This document shows positions 37,379 through 47,518 of a stretch of DNA of 64,000 bases, piece by piece; position 1 is the first letter of the stretch; each line of letters begins with the position of its first letter. The translations under genes and the position numbers were made by a program. The notes under the pieces are model-generated. The model searched no databases. It was not told where the DNA came from and saw only the letters and a program-made list of their open reading frames with translations. Source of the stretch: Arenibacter catalasegens (GTDB lineage: Bacteria > Bacteroidota > Bacteroidia > Flavobacteriales > Flavobacteriaceae); the NCBI RefSeq assembly GCF_002909235.1, contig NZ_PHQQ01000027.1:28972-92971 (forward strand), in the 5' to 3' direction.

Positions 37379-38338
37379 CTATCTCCCCTGACTGTCAATA
37401 CTCAAAATTGCATTTGCAGCAGCCATTGTTATTTCTATGTTATCCTCATCATCGCCTTTATCCATAAACGACATGAGAAAAGGCAGATCTTCTTCGGCAG
37501 CAATATCTTGGTATACTGCCAGTGAGGCAGGAAGCTCATTATTATTCGCTGAATATATTTGTTTTTCCAACTTTTCCCTGCATTTAAGTACTCTTGTAGA
37601 CAATAAAGAATCTTTAGGTGTATTTGCCAGTGTACAGGTTAATAAACTGGTATATAATGGTGAATCCATAGGTTCGTTCATTGCTCTAGAAGATAATAAA
37701 TCCCAATTTTGAGTACTTATATTTTTCATTTTATACAATGCATAAATTGCTATTCTCTTAACTAAAGTTGATTCTTTAGAATTTAAAATAATGTCCATAA
37801 ATGTACTTTTTACCTGATTCATATCCTTTTCCGAAGTGTAGGCTGTACCCCAATAGGTATAGGCCCACATTGGGTTATGAGCACTTTTAAGGACTGAATC
37901 TGTAACCTCAACAGAAATAGTATTTGGTGATGCCTTTAATTTAGCCAAAGATTCAGCAGCGTGTATGCGGTCAAGGGAAGTATATTCTTCATATACTTTT
38001 GAAATTGAATCCAACCACTGATTTTTTTCCTCTGAAGATATTGCCGCTTGATTTAATACTCGCCAAACCCCAATTCGATAATAAGGTTCATCTCTCTTTT
38101 GCTTCTCCTCCTCAATAAAGATATCATGCACATTATTTGAGTAACCAAGATTAAGAATGTACTCTGCTGCATGTACCTTTTCCCATTCTTTCGAATTTTC
38201 TAATGCATACTGTAACTTACCTTTAGCACTCGTAGCTAATGATTCTGAAACAGCGGCTTTTTTATGCTCTTTACAACCAATGCTTTGGACACATATCAAG
38301 ACCAGAATTAAACATCTCATTACTTTTAAAAACACCAT
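37379..38338 (-). CDS. HEAT-repeat-like lipoprotein
   Basis: The 319-residue protein has a lipoprotein signal if translation starts at the second ATG (MRCLILVLICVQSIGC) or at the first. The rest is helical with HEAT-like units: KEWEKVHAAEYILNLGY, DRIHAAESLAKLKASPN and LVKRIAIYALYKM. It resembles the plus-strand protein at 60.2-61.0 kb, which has WVRVHAAEALISNNF at a similar place. A scaffold or binding role is likely. It is 3 bp downstream of the sialidase-like gene. Confidence 0.72.
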   Translation of the reverse strand: MVFLKVMRCLILVLICVQSIGCKEHKKAAVSESLATSAKGKLQYALENSKEWEKVHAAEYILNLGYSNNVHDIFIEEEKQKRDEPYYRIGVWRVLNQAAISSEEKNQWLDSISKVYEEYTSLDRIHAAESLAKLKASPNTISVEVTDSVLKSAHNPMWAYTYWGTAYTSEKDMNQVKSTFMDIILNSKESTLVKRIAIYALYKMKNISTQNWDLLSSRAMNEPMDSPLYTSLLTCTLANTPKDSLLSTRVLKCREKLEKQIYSANNNELPASLAVYQDIAAEEDLPFLMSFMDKGDDEDNIEITMAAANAILSIDSQGR

Positions 38339-38341
38339 ATA

Positions 38342-39595
38342 CTAATTATTTTCTATTTCTAAAATAGTGCCTGCAATATAACGGGTGCCATTATCATGAT
38401 TGATATAGTAGATTACCAAAACCTTATCGTCCTTGATTTGGGTTGCCCAAGTATAACCAATATCACTATTGCCGCCATCATCGCGAAGAACGAACTCTGG
38501 AGCTGTTGCAAAATCTGTACATTCTGCATTAAGAATACGGGCGCGTATCCCGTAAGGCTCATGGCGGTACCCATAGGTAAGTAAAACTCTATTATCTTTT
38601 AATCGTAAAGCATTTAATGGATGTCCCTGGAAACCCATGGACTCCCATTTAAAAGTTTTACCTCCATCTGTTGAACGAGAAATAACAGCTTGGTCTTCAA
38701 AATGAGCTGTTCTTAAAAAACCAACAAGATCCCCTTTTGGGGTTTCCATTATAGATGCCTCGTTAAATGAAATTTTGCTATCAACAGCTACTGGGGAAAC
38801 ATATTCCCAAGTCAGCCCTTTATCCTTTGATGTGATAAGATAATTAGAAGTCTTATTAGGGGTATCATGTGCTGCTACTATCCATAAAATCCTACCGTCA
38901 TTTGCCTCATATAATGCTCCTCTATTATATGCAGCCACAGGATTACCTAATGCATCATTCAATATTTCTGGCGCAATATGTGGAGGATATATGACGTCAC
39001 CCCACGTTTTTCCACCATCATTGGAACGAACCAAATAGCCTCCTAAAAAAGTGGCGGTTCCCGAATTAACCAAATTGGGTTGCTTTAAATTGGATATGCC
39101 ATCTGGTCTAAGAAAAGCCCAGCCATAACTTGTACTAAGAATTGTGCCGTCTTTTAATTGCAATAAACAGGGGTCTTGAGACCCACCAAAAGGATGAGCG
39201 TACATTAATTCCGGTTTTTTGGTCCAGGTTTCTCCATTGTCACTTGATTGCACCGTTACCAAATAGCTGTTGGGATCAACGTGGTTTGTCCCGCTCTCTC
39301 CAAATATTTTACGATCTGGTGCTCTACGAAATGCTACCAATATCTCTCCATCCGGTCGTGTTATTACAGATGGAAATGTCGAGAAAAACATAGAATCCTT
39401 ATAGATTACAACATCCTTTATTTTACGAACGCCCAGAGTACTATCTCCCAAATATGGTGCCTTTTCATTTATTGTTATTTGGGAATCTTCAGTTTTTACT
39501 GCTTGTTTTGATTTCGTTAAATTCTTATCTGTACATTGTACAGTAACAATAAGAATCAAACTTAATAAGCAGATTTTTTTTACTTTACCTTTCAT
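38342..39595 (-). CDS. Sialidase-like exo-hydrolase lipoprotein (BNR repeats)
   Basis: The 417-residue lipoprotein (lipid Cys21) has at least four Asp-box repeats: SSDNGETWT, SNDGGKTWG, SKDKGLTWE and STDGGKTFK. FPSVITRPDGEILVAFRRAP provides a plausible arginine region at the first blade. The protein is a six-blade propeller of the sialidase superfamily. Members act on sialic acids or other terminal sugars, so the exact linkage is not settled. It lies upstream of the HEAT-like lipoprotein and close to the aldo/keto reductase. Its place beside a DapA/NanA-family lyase and NagB-like isomerase fits acidic amino-sugar use, by inference. Confidence 0.8.
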   Translation of the reverse strand: MKGKVKKICLLSLILIVTVQCTDKNLTKSKQAVKTEDSQITINEKAPYLGDSTLGVRKIKDVVIYKDSMFFSTFPSVITRPDGEILVAFRRAPDRKIFGESGTNHVDPNSYLVTVQSSDNGETWTKKPELMYAHPFGGSQDPCLLQLKDGTILSTSYGWAFLRPDGISNLKQPNLVNSGTATFLGGYLVRSNDGGKTWGDVIYPPHIAPEILNDALGNPVAAYNRGALYEANDGRILWIVAAHDTPNKTSNYLITSKDKGLTWEYVSPVAVDSKISFNEASIMETPKGDLVGFLRTAHFEDQAVISRSTDGGKTFKWESMGFQGHPLNALRLKDNRVLLTYGYRHEPYGIRARILNAECTDFATAPEFVLRDDGGNSDIGYTWATQIKDDKVLVIYYINHDNGTRYIAGTILEIENN

Positions 39596-39648
39596 AATAT
39601 TTATATTCTTAAATTATATTTATACTTTTTGACCGTTAAGAAGAACGG

Positions 39649-40605
39649 TTATGTCAACCATCCCATTTTTTCCCACTTAACCAGATCTAAAAAATCAATA
39701 TCTGGATACTCTAGTTCTTTTGCTCTCTTCAATAATTCAGAATTTAAATAATTGCCATCTGCTACATCTATAGAATTTTCTAAATATTCTAACCGATCAA
39801 TGCCAACAAGTACTGAAGAAACTTGCTCCTGCGATAAGGCAAATTTTACTGCTAGTGCTGCAAGATCACACCCGAATTGACTCCACAATTCCTTATACAA
39901 TGCAATGTGTTGCTCTACATCTTTTAATTCTAAATGCAATGATCTTCCTTTATTACTCAATATTCCCTTAAATAAAACGGAACGTATCATAATGCCAATT
40001 TTATTCTTTTTTGCCAAAGAAAAATTAACCTCATGTGATTGATCCATTAAGTTATAAGGCAATTGAATAACATCCCAATTACCACTGTTTATGGTTTTCG
40101 TTGTCTCTTCAACAGAATAAGTAGAAACTCCAGTTGCACGAATTAATCCTCTTTTTTTTAACTGAAGAAAGGTCTGGGCAATCTCTTCATTTTCAAGAAT
40201 CCCACTATCAACCTGATGTAACATATAAACATCCACGTAATTGGTTTGTAAAGCCGCAAGGCTTTCCTCTAAGGATTTCTCAATAGTTTGTTTTATTTCT
40301 TTTGACGAAGGTAAAACCCCTGACTTATCCCTGAGTTTACAGCATTTGGTACTAATAACTACTTGATCTCGTTTGGCTCTAAAAGCTTGTCCCATAATCT
40401 CTTCGCTATCACCGTACATACGTGCAGTGTCAAAAAAATTAATTCCCTTTTCTACAGCTTCATGTAATAGGTGAATCGATTCATGGCGAGAGAGCATATC
40501 AGCCTGGCTCTTTATTCCAATTCCGTAAGGCATCCCTATTTCAACACCTCCAAAGGCGACCTCAGACACATCAATGCCAGTTGATCCCAGTTCTCTTTTT
40601 TTCAT
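39649..40605 (-). CDS. Aldo/keto reductase
   Basis: A 318-residue cytoplasmic NAD(P)-dependent reductase with a complete AKR tetrad: D59 and Y64 in NFFDTARMYGDSEE, K87 in VVISTKCC, and H130 in VYMLHQVDSG. The C-terminal cofactor region holds VSSVLVGIDRLEYL. It should reduce or oxidise a sugar aldehyde or related carbonyl. It is separated from the sialidase-like gene by 53 bp and from the upstream dioxygenase-like gene by about 80 bp, all on the minus strand. Confidence 0.9.
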   Translation of the reverse strand: MKKRELGSTGIDVSEVAFGGVEIGMPYGIGIKSQADMLSRHESIHLLHEAVEKGINFFDTARMYGDSEEIMGQAFRAKRDQVVISTKCCKLRDKSGVLPSSKEIKQTIEKSLEESLAALQTNYVDVYMLHQVDSGILENEEIAQTFLQLKKRGLIRATGVSTYSVEETTKTINSGNWDVIQLPYNLMDQSHEVNFSLAKKNKIGIMIRSVLFKGILSNKGRSLHLELKDVEQHIALYKELWSQFGCDLAALAVKFALSQEQVSSVLVGIDRLEYLENSIDVADGNYLNSELLKRAKELEYPDIDFLDLVKWEKMGWLT

Positions 40606-40686
40606 TGCTTTTATTGTTATTTAAACTCTAAAACTTTACAAACCCTTAACCATAATTATTTCACCTTTCATCCCAATGCATAGGCA

Positions 40687-41439
40687 TTATACAGGTGGTA
40701 TAGCACTCACTGCCTCTGTATATTTCTCCTTCAATTGTGGATTGGTTTGCGTATGTTCTCCTCTGTATACGAAAAGGAGTCCCAGACGTGAATCGCTGGA
40801 ATGGTTGGGCTCGGAGTGGTGTATTGTTTCACAATGATGAATAGTGGCGTCACCGGAATTAAGCAAGCCGCAAAATTGTTCTGATGTTGGGATATTTGGC
40901 AGTTCATCCAAGCCGATAGAATTGCCTGTCACTCCTGAGAGTTTGGTGGGTTTCATACCGTCTTTATGCGATTCTTTGATAAAATAAACTGGTCCGTTTT
41001 GCGCAGTTACTGGATCAATCGCAATCCAAAGAGTAAGCATATCTGGTGGTGTCTGGCAAAAATAGGCATTGTCCTGATGATAGGGTACACCAGAACCAAC
41101 CAGTGCTGGCTTGTTAAATGTCTCTACAGCCGCAAGTATAGGCTTACCATTAACAAGCTTGGAAACCAAAGAGATGATTTCGTCACTTTCAGCTAATTCT
41201 TGAAAATACTTATTATAAAGTTCCAGCCTCCATAGATTTCGAATGGTTTTACCGTCTGTTTCCGTTGTTTTGGCATCTGCTGGCAAAGAAGATAAATCAT
41301 CTCGCATATATCGCTTTAATTCATTTCGGATTTCCTCGACCATTTCTTGTGAAAAAAATTCTCTGATACAGACTACCCCATCCCGCTGATAGGCATTCAA
41401 CAATGCCCCATCATTATTATTTAGTTTAAAGTCATTCAT
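40687..41439 (-). CDS. Phytanoyl-CoA-dioxygenase-like Fe(II)/2-oxoglutarate enzyme
   Basis: The 250-residue protein has the PhyH-type facial triad: H121 and D123 in VPYHQDNAYF, with a distal His in IHHCETIHHSEPN (about 201-213) and R218 in DSRLGLLF for 2-oxoglutarate. The N-terminal YQRDGVVCIREFFS is typical of the family. No signal peptide is seen. Such enzymes hydroxylate or demethylate small molecules. In an island of sugar-catabolic genes it may remove an O- or N-linked alkyl group, but that is speculative. Confidence 0.85.
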   Translation of the reverse strand: MNDFKLNNNDGALLNAYQRDGVVCIREFFSQEMVEEIRNELKRYMRDDLSSLPADAKTTETDGKTIRNLWRLELYNKYFQELAESDEIISLVSKLVNGKPILAAVETFNKPALVGSGVPYHQDNAYFCQTPPDMLTLWIAIDPVTAQNGPVYFIKESHKDGMKPTKLSGVTGNSIGLDELPNIPTSEQFCGLLNSGDATIHHCETIHHSEPNHSSDSRLGLLFVYRGEHTQTNPQLKEKYTEAVSAIPPV

Positions 41440-41551
41440 AAGTTGAGTTTTAACATCATTTTATTCTAAACTACTTCTTCTCATATTTTTGCTATTCAAA
41501 ATTTATTGAAATTATAATACTCCAAGGAACTATTAAGTGCTATGATTCCCA

Positions 41552-43072
41552 TTAATCAGCACGCTGAGCTTTGGTACCTGCAAAAAATCCATACAATTCA
41601 GTATTTTCCATTTCAAATTTAATGCTCAAGCCATTTTCCCTTATAGGTAGTTCGCTATGCTTTTTCCATCGAACAGTTTGAACAGTTCCATCTTTATCAA
41701 TTGGGTAACAATCTTCCAAAGAATATCCGGGAATGGTGTTGCCCTCTGCATCGATTAATGCTACACGTAGGAATCCGTTACTTGCATCGGCATTAACGAA
41801 TAATGGTCCATCTGCTCTTTGTATGGGCTTAGTAGTGACTGTGGCGGCATGGCCTGCATCCAACGAAACAAATCCATTTAAACGCAGCGTAGCGCGTCCG
41901 ATCCCACTATGCCTCTGTTCTTTACTGTTGTGCGAATTATCCCAACCACTGTAATAAATTACTGTTTTATCGCCGTGATTGAACACCGGAGCGCAAAAAA
42001 GCATTCCATCGTCCCAACTGCCAGTAGTACCCAATGGAAGAAACGTTTGCTGATCGGCAACCCTTTCCCAATTCCTGTTATCATGACTCACTGCAAGTTG
42101 AACATCAATGGTCTCATCCCCAGGTTTTTTATAGGAATACAGCAACCCAATATATGAGTTCCCATATTGCGAAACAGTCATACCGTAGGACTGGGGATCT
42201 TCAATGTCGTATTTGTGACTGATAACAACTTCGGGTTCCGACCAATTAATAAAATCGCTACTTTCAGTACGTACTATTTGCCGAAACAAAGGCCAAGGTT
42301 CAGCCCATCCTTTAGTGTAGGCCACATATTTCCCCGTTTTTTCATCTTGCATAACAGACATAACATCACTAATGGATTGTGCTGTTTTATTTGCAGAATG
42401 AACCGGGTTACCTGCATACTTTGTCCAGTGAATACCATCGGGTGAAAAAGCAACACACATTCCATCGTCCTGGTATCCTTTTTCTCCCAAAGGAAAGTCC
42501 CACCAAATCATTTTATACCTTTTGGCCGGATCCGGATCCTTATTATCCTTTATTACACTTGGAGAATACAGATCATGAAATCCATAATTATGAAGCACAA
42601 TATTATTATCTGTTGATCCTTTATATTCGTTGATTCCAAGATTTGGCCTCGTCCAGTTAATGCCATCCAAACTGGTAGCAAAAAGAATAGGTGTTTTTTC
42701 CTTTAATTCATCTTTTACATTATAACTCTGATACCAAAATTTAAAAATAGAATCCTCCTCATCGAAAATTACTGTTCCAAAACAATATGGATTTTGCTCC
42801 CAGGGCACATCTGCCCGAATCAACGGATTATCATTATGCCTTTCAGGCTGGTGTAGTTTGGTTGTAATTTTTGTGCTGTTTGCAATCCAGTAATCATCAA
42901 TGAAAAGTTGCCAATTAGCCGAGGTTTTTGTTAAGGAGCTTTTAAATTGATTCGAATCCTTTTCATCAGTATTATTTTTGCAGGCAGAAATTTGGGCTAC
43001 AAAATAAATTATTGATAGAAAAAAAATTGAATTAACCGTTACTCTTCTTTTATTAAGAATTTCACTTTTCAT
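41552..43072 (-). CDS. Beta-propeller lipoprotein, glycoside-hydrolase-like
   Basis: The 506-residue protein has a signal ending at a lipidation Cys (AQISACKN) and then WQLFIDDYWIANS. Repeated SPDGIHWTK, TSLDGINWTR and SHDNRNWER units indicate a five-bladed GH32/GH43-like propeller, and a C-terminal jelly-roll-like part (FVNADASNGFLRVALIDAEG, IPGYSLEDC) follows. It is related to the protein at 55.06-56.5 kb. I cannot place it in a named GH family; such proteins accompany sulfatases in planctomycete-like clusters. It is probably surface exposed. Confidence 0.75.
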   Translation of the reverse strand: MKSEILNKRRVTVNSIFFLSIIYFVAQISACKNNTDEKDSNQFKSSLTKTSANWQLFIDDYWIANSTKITTKLHQPERHNDNPLIRADVPWEQNPYCFGTVIFDEEDSIFKFWYQSYNVKDELKEKTPILFATSLDGINWTRPNLGINEYKGSTDNNIVLHNYGFHDLYSPSVIKDNKDPDPAKRYKMIWWDFPLGEKGYQDDGMCVAFSPDGIHWTKYAGNPVHSANKTAQSISDVMSVMQDEKTGKYVAYTKGWAEPWPLFRQIVRTESSDFINWSEPEVVISHKYDIEDPQSYGMTVSQYGNSYIGLLYSYKKPGDETIDVQLAVSHDNRNWERVADQQTFLPLGTTGSWDDGMLFCAPVFNHGDKTVIYYSGWDNSHNSKEQRHSGIGRATLRLNGFVSLDAGHAATVTTKPIQRADGPLFVNADASNGFLRVALIDAEGNTIPGYSLEDCYPIDKDGTVQTVRWKKHSELPIRENGLSIKFEMENTELYGFFAGTKAQRAD

Positions 43073-43182
43073 AATTGAATTTTTATTAAAAACATTTTTA
43101 ATTATTAATAATCTATTTCAAGTGCTTCTATTTGTTTTGCTTCTCAAATTTTATTCAATAAAACAGATTGCATGCCTATATT

Positions 43183-44703
43183 TTATAGCTGCCTATTAAC
43201 ATCATTTAAATAGTTGGGATATTCCCATTTAAAATTCTCAACTTTATTATAACTATGATTTGGATATAACGTATTTATCGAATCCATTTCACGGGTAAAT
43301 TTTCCTAATTTAATTTCATCTAAAAATGGATCATTTGTTTCTTGCCGCCATTCCATAAGCGCATCTTGCATTTTTTTTAAAACACCCTCGTAATCCCCAT
43401 TTTCTGCTAAATTGTTAAATTCCCATGGGTCGTTTTCAAGATCATATAACTCCCACTCTGGTGGTGATTTAAAAATCTCATATGCTTCCTGAATTTTAGT
43501 TTCTGAAGTCTCTATTTCAACCTTATTCGTACCAGTTGCAAAATCCGGGTTTACATAGGCAGTGTAAGCGGGGAAAACTTCTCTTCCCGCATCTATTTTA
43601 TGGATTAATTTAAATCGACCATCTCGGATACTTCTTCTTGGAAAATAAAATACTGGTGATTCTCCAGCACCACCTGCTCCTAAATATTGTCTCCATAAAG
43701 AGGGATCGAAATCCTTGTCGAAAAGTTTAAAAATAGACTTACCAGACAATTTATCAGCCGTCTTTCCTCCAGCTAATTCTAAAATAGTGGGTAAAATATC
43801 AACAACGGAAACCAGTTCATCCCTTATTACGTTTTTTGATTTGATTCCCTCTTCCCATTTTATTATAAATGGGATTTTCAGTCCCCCTTCATAATTTGTC
43901 AATTTCCCCCTGCTGAATTGGGCACCGTGGTCGCTTATATAAATGATTAATGTATTGGATAAATCTCCAATGCTGTCCAATAACATTCCTACCGCCTCAT
44001 CCAGCCTGTTTATGCAGTTATAGTACTTTTCAGTTTCAGTTCTTAACCTAGCCGTATTAACACCAACAAATGGAAGTGTATTTTTAATTTTACTGGTATC
44101 AACTTTTACTGTGGGTAATCCTTCCACATCATTCTGAAAAGGAAGATGGGCATCGGGAAAGTTTACCATTAAAAAATATGGTTCATCTGAATCATTCTCT
44201 TCTATGAATTTTTTCGCATCGAAAGCATATTCTGATAGTTTGCTCTTTTCGAAGTTGCTACCGGGAATTGCCCTAAAATCAAAATTGAATCTTTCATCTG
44301 GATTTACATGTATTTTTCCAATTATACCCGTTCTGTATCCAACTTCTTCGAGATATTGGGGTAATACTTTTATACTATCGAATAAAGTATATTTATGGCT
44401 AGCCCATCCAAGCTGACCATTTTGATGAGCGTATAAACCTGTAAAAATGCTGCTCCTACTAGGACTACAGACCGAAGTCGTAGCATAAGCATTGGTAAAT
44501 CTTACACCATTTTTAGCCAATCTATCCAAGTTGGGTGTGTGAACAATAGAGTTGCCATAACATCCCAAATCCTGACTGTTGTCCTCTGAAACAATAAGAA
44601 GAATATTTGGCCTTACTTCCTTAGCATTCTCAATATCACTACACGAAAAGAGCAGTGAACCGGTTAATATACCTGCACAGATTATTTTAATTGATAAATT
44701 CAT
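43183..44703 (-). CDS. Sulfatase lipoprotein (formylglycine type, S1)
   Basis: A 506-residue lipoprotein (lipid Cys21 in LLFSCSD). Metal-binding SEDN lies near 39-42 and the activation motif C79-S-P-S-R follows in TTSVCSPSRSSIFTG. IIYISDHGAQFSRGKLTNYEGG and PWEFNNLAENG are typical sulfatase landmarks. It should desulfate an exported or surface-bound sugar. It overlaps the SSS symporter gene by 4 bp (ATGA), which ties desulfation to uptake. Confidence 0.92.
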   Translation of the reverse strand: MNLSIKIICAGILTGSLLFSCSDIENAKEVRPNILLIVSEDNSQDLGCYGNSIVHTPNLDRLAKNGVRFTNAYATTSVCSPSRSSIFTGLYAHQNGQLGWASHKYTLFDSIKVLPQYLEEVGYRTGIIGKIHVNPDERFNFDFRAIPGSNFEKSKLSEYAFDAKKFIEENDSDEPYFLMVNFPDAHLPFQNDVEGLPTVKVDTSKIKNTLPFVGVNTARLRTETEKYYNCINRLDEAVGMLLDSIGDLSNTLIIYISDHGAQFSRGKLTNYEGGLKIPFIIKWEEGIKSKNVIRDELVSVVDILPTILELAGGKTADKLSGKSIFKLFDKDFDPSLWRQYLGAGGAGESPVFYFPRRSIRDGRFKLIHKIDAGREVFPAYTAYVNPDFATGTNKVEIETSETKIQEAYEIFKSPPEWELYDLENDPWEFNNLAENGDYEGVLKKMQDALMEWRQETNDPFLDEIKLGKFTREMDSINTLYPNHSYNKVENFKWEYPNYLNDVNRQL

Positions 44704-46169
44704 TTATTTTTTTTCCATAAACTTAGAACAAGACTAATTACAACCCCAACAATAAAGGAACCTGGAATGATCCAAAGAAAGGAAATGGTTTCTCCAAATA
44801 ATTCCTGAGAAAAACTGATTAATACTGCAGCTACACCACTTGATAAGGTGCCAATAAAAGTAGCGGTAGGCTTTGCCTTCTTAACAAACATGGCCATGAA
44901 AAATGGCACAAATAATGGAGCGACTAATAAATTGATGGTTTTATAGGTTACCTCCAATAGGTTGCCTTGAACTTTACCAACAACTAAACTTAACAGCACA
45001 ATAATGAAACCTATTCCGAAGGATATATATTTTGCCAATTTCACCTGATCTTTCTCCTTAATGGTTTTCTTGCTGAATCGAAGGATAAAGTCATTAATTA
45101 TCGACATGGCAGAAGAATTAATACCAGAAGAAAGGCTTGACATCGAAGCGGCAAGCAAACCTGCCAAAACTAGGCCAGTAAACCCGGCCGGCAATCCTAT
45201 TACAATAAATCTTGGGAACAAAGAATCTGCTTCATCTACAATAGTATTTCCATTTAAAAGCAAATCAGGGTTCATCTTAAAATATGCAAATAAAGCGAGT
45301 CCAAGTACTGCTAAAAGCAAGATGACCAAGGCATTTGACACTATAGAATTTAGATACATTCGCCGGGCCGTTCTAACATCCTTAGTTGCCAAATATCGCT
45401 GAATAGCCATTTGATCTGATCCTGCCGTACAGACATACCATCCAAAAGTAGTTATGACAACAGGTAAAAAACTAAGGCGGGCTTGAGCGTCAAAAAACTT
45501 CCATTCTGCCCATTGTGTTGGCCATTCTGTTGGAATAACATTCGAAACACCTCCTACCTCATTAACAATTAAAATGATTGCAATTATAGAACCTCCAAAT
45601 AAAATAAAGGTTTGCACAACATCTCCTAACACAACACTTTTAAAACCCCCAAAAGAGGTATAAATTACTGTAACTACCCCTATGATAATACTTACATATA
45701 AAGATTTTTCTGCAGGCCAACCCATTATGGGCACAATAACTTTTTCAGAAACCATATATATGATTACCGCCATCCAAACGATGCGCATTGTCAAAAAATA
45801 AATTGCTGCAACTATTCTATTTCGAATATCTAATTTCGTTTCCAATAACTCATAAGCACTCGTTATATTGAGTCTCATTATGTAAGGAATAAAATAGTAG
45901 GCTACAACCAGATATATGAACGGTAGGGCAAATAATGAAGACCAAATCATTGGCCCATACTTAATCATTTCTCCAGGCATGGACAAATAAGATACAGCAC
46001 TGAACATTGTGGCAAAAAGAGAAAGTCCAACCTTCCATGGTGACATATTTCTACCCCCTAACATATAATCTTCAGTGCTCTTATTTTTGGTGGAAAAATA
46101 AAACCCCAGAAGCAACATTCCTGCAAAATATCCAATTATTACTATCCAATCTAAAGTGGTTATCGTCAT
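44700..46169 (-). CDS. Sodium:solute symporter (SSS family)
   Basis: The 489-residue protein has about 13 hydrophobic segments and family motifs such as STKNKSTEDYMLGGRNMSPW divided at the first loop, MFSAVSYLSMPGEM, and the later GLLAASMSSLSSGINSSAM. It imports a small solute with Na+. With no SusC/SusD in the island, it is the only obvious substrate importer, so the imported compound should be monomeric. It is coupled to a sulfatase (4-bp overlap) and follows the ceramidase-like gene by 35 bp. SSS members carry sugars, sialic acid, amino acids or carboxylates. Confidence 0.93.
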   Translation of the reverse strand: MTITTLDWIVIIGYFAGMLLLGFYFSTKNKSTEDYMLGGRNMSPWKVGLSLFATMFSAVSYLSMPGEMIKYGPMIWSSLFALPFIYLVVAYYFIPYIMRLNITSAYELLETKLDIRNRIVAAIYFLTMRIVWMAVIIYMVSEKVIVPIMGWPAEKSLYVSIIIGVVTVIYTSFGGFKSVVLGDVVQTFILFGGSIIAIILIVNEVGGVSNVIPTEWPTQWAEWKFFDAQARLSFLPVVITTFGWYVCTAGSDQMAIQRYLATKDVRTARRMYLNSIVSNALVILLLAVLGLALFAYFKMNPDLLLNGNTIVDEADSLFPRFIVIGLPAGFTGLVLAGLLAASMSSLSSGINSSAMSIINDFILRFSKKTIKEKDQVKLAKYISFGIGFIIVLLSLVVGKVQGNLLEVTYKTINLLVAPLFVPFFMAMFVKKAKPTATFIGTLSSGVAAVLISFSQELFGETISFLWIIPGSFIVGVVISLVLSLWKKNK

Positions 46170-46204
46170 ATTTCTTATATAATTGTTTTAATAAATAGTC
46201 CTAC

Positions 46205-47518
46205 TTAATACCTCAACATTTTATGAACCATCTGAACAATCAATGCTCCACCTTCAGCAGAAAAGACACCATTAGAGGCTTCATATCCGCCTTCCTCTTC
46301 TGCCTCTTCAGTGACGATATACCCTGCCAACACCCCATTCGATAGTGTGCTTACAAATACTTTTCCTGGTAATTTTTCCTTAATTCTTAAAGAATACTCT
46401 ACAAACAATTCTCCGGGCAGAAAGACAAAATGAAATTCACCTAATGCGATACTATTTATTTCTATTGGTAAAATAGATTTATACACTTTTTCAAGCTCTC
46501 CATCCATTAACATTTTTGTAAGTTTCAGCTTTTCTTCCGCACCGAACCAGTCACATTCTACCGTTCTAATTTCTGTTGCGGATTCACCGTTACGCCGCAT
46601 TGTATCCAATTTATTTTTTACAAAAACTACCTTTTTTTCAGCATCCGCTAGGGTCATAAACTTTTTTCTAGGCAACACTAAACTTCTTTTTTGGATAACT
46701 TGTTTATGCCAATCTTGATAATCGGACTCACTTAATTGTAGGACACTGTCCGTAATTCGCTTTCCTAGCGTATAACCCAGGCGTTTCGCCTCATCAAACG
46801 TATTTGAATCAATAAAATGTCTAGGAGATTGATTTCCGGAAGGTCCGGTTTGGTATAGCAATACAACATCTTTACCTAATTTTTCTCCAATAAACTTTCT
46901 AATGTATCCTGGATAATCTGCGGAAAACAACCTAGAATCTTCATGCAATACCGTTGGGTGCATACAATGAATAATTGATAAGGCAAAAATATCATTGGTA
47001 TAAAAATCCTTTAAAACTATAATTGGCACTTCAGGGTCACTAATACCTGTTTTAGAATGACGATTACCTCCAACTCCAGTACCATCAGCAGACGTTATCG
47101 CTATTTTACTTCGCTTTTTGTTATTAAATGCTTCAATAAAAACCAGTGCTATTTTTTTTACCAAATACTCGATATATTCTGGATCTGCCTCCGGGACAAT
47201 GGGGTCGTGAAAAATATCAGAAAAAGTTACTGGCCCAGAATGGGTATGCGATGCAGAAATCATTAAATTTTCACCTTTAATACCTGTAGACTTCTCGACC
47301 AGCTCTCTAACCGCTATTGTAATTTCCTTGGAAATAAAAATGACATCTACAGCACAAAATCCAATTTGAATCTCACCATTATCAATAATTAGAGCAGAGG
47401 CAAATAATGGGTCATGAGTGCCTTCGCTTGTACGCTCTACATGTGGATAACCATGAAGAAACATTGGTTTTTGTGGTGTTACATCAATTATGGCTACTCC
47501 TACAAATAATTTTTTCAT
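46205..47518 (-). CDS. Neutral-ceramidase-like hydrolase
   Basis: The 437-residue protein has the N-terminal neutral/alkaline ceramidase domain signature: VGVAIIDVTPQKPMFLHGY, then ISASHTHSGPVTF with the zinc-binding HTH, and TGPSGNQSPRHF at the position of the catalytic Ser region. It lacks the second domain and any signal peptide, so it is probably cytoplasmic and unlikely to be a true ceramidase. An amide-bond hydrolase acting on an N-acyl sugar or similar compound fits the context. Its start overlaps the amidohydrolase gene by 4 bp. Confidence 0.8.
   Translation of the reverse strand: MKKLFVGVAIIDVTPQKPMFLHGYPHVERTSEGTHDPLFASALIIDNGEIQIGFCAVDVIFISKEITIAVRELVEKSTGIKGENLMISASHTHSGPVTFSDIFHDPIVPEADPEYIEYLVKKIALVFIEAFNNKKRSKIAITSADGTGVGGNRHSKTGISDPEVPIIVLKDFYTNDIFALSIIHCMHPTVLHEDSRLFSADYPGYIRKFIGEKLGKDVVLLYQTGPSGNQSPRHFIDSNTFDEAKRLGYTLGKRITDSVLQLSESDYQDWHKQVIQKRSLVLPRKKFMTLADAEKKVVFVKNKLDTMRRNGESATEIRTVECDWFGAEEKLKLTKMLMDGELEKVYKSILPIEINSIALGEFHFVFLPGELFVEYSLRIKEKLPGKVFVSTLSNGVLAGYIVTEEAEEEGGYEASNGVFSAEGGALIVQMVHKMLRY

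Noticed and set aside
46183..46193. TTGTTTTAATA as a full operator before the symporter
   Set aside because: One conserved position (AC) is lost; I keep it only as a weak match.
46205..47518. True neutral ceramidase
   Set aside because: The protein has no signal peptide and lacks the second domain, so only family-level similarity is claimed.
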